Positions 6,169 to 6,734 of a stretch of 6,734 nucleotides of DNA are shown here, piece after piece. The notes below the pieces were generated by a model. That model made no database searches, was not told where the DNA came from, and saw nothing but the letters and a program-made list of their open reading frames with translations. The position numbers were made by a program, and so were the translations under genes. Source of the stretch: an uncultured Sphingobium sp. GTDB taxonomy: Bacteria; Pseudomonadota; Alphaproteobacteria; Sphingomonadales; Sphingomonadaceae. The number at the start of each line of letters is the position of its first letter. Positions within the stretch are counted from its first letter, which is position 1. The DNA lies in assembly GCA_913773715.1 (NCBI GenBank), contig CAJYHD010000660.1, positions 1 through 6,734 of the forward strand, written 5' to 3'.

Positions 6169-6734
6169 TTAGGCGAGGTGAGGCGTTCCCGCAAGGATTT
6201 GCCGCGCGTCGTCGCAGTCCTGCGCAATGCCTGCCATCAGCGCATCCAGCCCGTCATATCTGCGCTCGCCATGCAGATACTGGATAAGCTGCACCTCTAT
6301 CTGTTGGTCATAGAGGCTTTCTGCGAAATCGAAGAAATGCGGTTCCAACAGCTCCTTGGGCGGGTCGAAGCTGGGGCGAATGCCAAGATTCGCAGCCCCG
6401 TCCAAAACCCGACCATCGCGCAATTTGCCGCGCACGGCATAGATGCCGTAGGCGGGTCGCAGATAGCTGCCCATGTCGATATTGGCGGTGGGGAAACCGA
6501 TCGTGCGACCGAGCTTGTCGCCATGCTGCACCACCCCCTCGATCGCGAAGGGGCGGGTCAGCATGCGGGCAGCGGTGGCGCAATCGCCCATGCGCAGCGC
6601 TTCGCGAATGCGCGTAGAGGAAATGACGCCTTCATCGTCGCTGACGGGATCGACCGCTTCGGCCGACAGTCCGAGGTCACGCAAGGTGGCGACGGTCCCG
6701 CTACGCCCCTTGCCAAAGGTGAAGTCTTCACCCG
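6169..6734 (-). CDS. ribF: Bifunctional riboflavin kinase/FAD synthetase, 5' part missing
   Basis: The window holds the last 187 residues and the TAA; the N-terminal part (roughly 120 residues by comparison with the usual 300-320) lies beyond the right edge. Reading starts in frame at 6732 with GEDFTFGKGRSGTVATL, the conserved end-part of the FMN adenylyltransferase domain, followed by 'ISSTRIREAL'. The riboflavin kinase domain follows, with 'GVVQHGDKLGRTIGFPTANI' (nucleotide and flavin binding), 'AYGIYAVRG', 'GAANLGIRPSF' and a C-terminal segment 'EPHFFDF' to 'LHGERRYDGLDAL'. The enzyme phosphorylates riboflavin to FMN and adenylylates FMN to FAD in the cytoplasm. A TTG at 6684-6682 is an internal leucine codon, not a start, because the conserved GEDFTFG motif lies upstream in frame. 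ribF directly before ileS and lspA is a conserved proteobacterial order, and no terminator separates ribF from ileS, so they are probably co-transcribed. Confidence 0.96.
   Translation of the reverse strand, partial: GEDFTFGKGRSGTVATLRDLGLSAEAVDPVSDDEGVISSTRIREALRMGDCATAARMLTRPFAIEGVVQHGDKLGRTIGFPTANIDMGSYLRPAYGIYAVRGKLRDGRVLDGAANLGIRPSFDPPKELLEPHFFDFAESLYDQQIEVQLIQYLHGERRYDGLDALMAGIAQDCDDARQILAGTPHLA

Noticed and set aside
6169..6684. ribF as a complete short gene starting at TTG 6684
   Set aside because: The frame stays open to the window edge and encodes the conserved GEDFTFGKGRSG motif upstream, so the gene is cut by the window, not by nature.

Overview
The window looks like a chromosomal segment of an alphaproteobacterium, most likely a sphingomonad (Sphingomonas/Sphingobium group). 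The pointers are high GC with GC-rich third codon positions, the gene order ribF-ileS-lspA followed by a small DUF3035-type lipoprotein, and the general flavour of the proteins. This placement rests on family knowledge and inference, because no database search was possible. All seven supported genes are on the minus strand, so transcription runs from high to low coordinates, and coding is nearly continuous.

Right part (about 2250-6734): a housekeeping block read ribF (5' end outside the window) -> ileS -> lspA -> DUF3035-like lipoprotein. ribF makes FMN/FAD, ileS charges tRNA-Ile, and lspA removes signal peptides from prolipoproteins. The last gene encodes a short lipoprotein that is itself an expected LspA substrate. 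ileS/lspA overlap as ATGA and lspA/lipoprotein as TAATG, so translation is probably coupled. A perfect 11-bp GC-rich hairpin followed by a T run, just after the lipoprotein gene, ends the block.

Left part (1-2194): a second unit, apparently for cell-surface polysaccharide. It is read as a zinc-ribbon SAM-dependent methyltransferase -> a multi-span Wzx/MOP-type flippase-like membrane protein -> the first 48 codons of a GT4-like glycosyltransferase that runs off the window. Junctions are GTGA and ATGA overlaps. A weak promoter candidate sits between the terminator and the methyltransferase. Together the genes suggest modification, export and assembly of a lipid-linked glycan, but the sugar and polymer cannot be read from this window.

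Most of the window is ordinary. The points worth a second look are: a duplicated 16-17 bp hairpin element around the methyltransferase/flippase junction that puts the Shine-Dalgarno in a loop and the start codon in a stem; AT-rich patches with atypical codons inside the ileS editing domain; the methyltransferase with a zinc ribbon and a non-canonical SAM motif I; and the pairing of lspA with its likely lipoprotein substrate. I did not find convincing evidence of a new defence, mobile or RNA system. No tRNA, rRNA, CRISPR array, insertion sequence or phage gene was seen.
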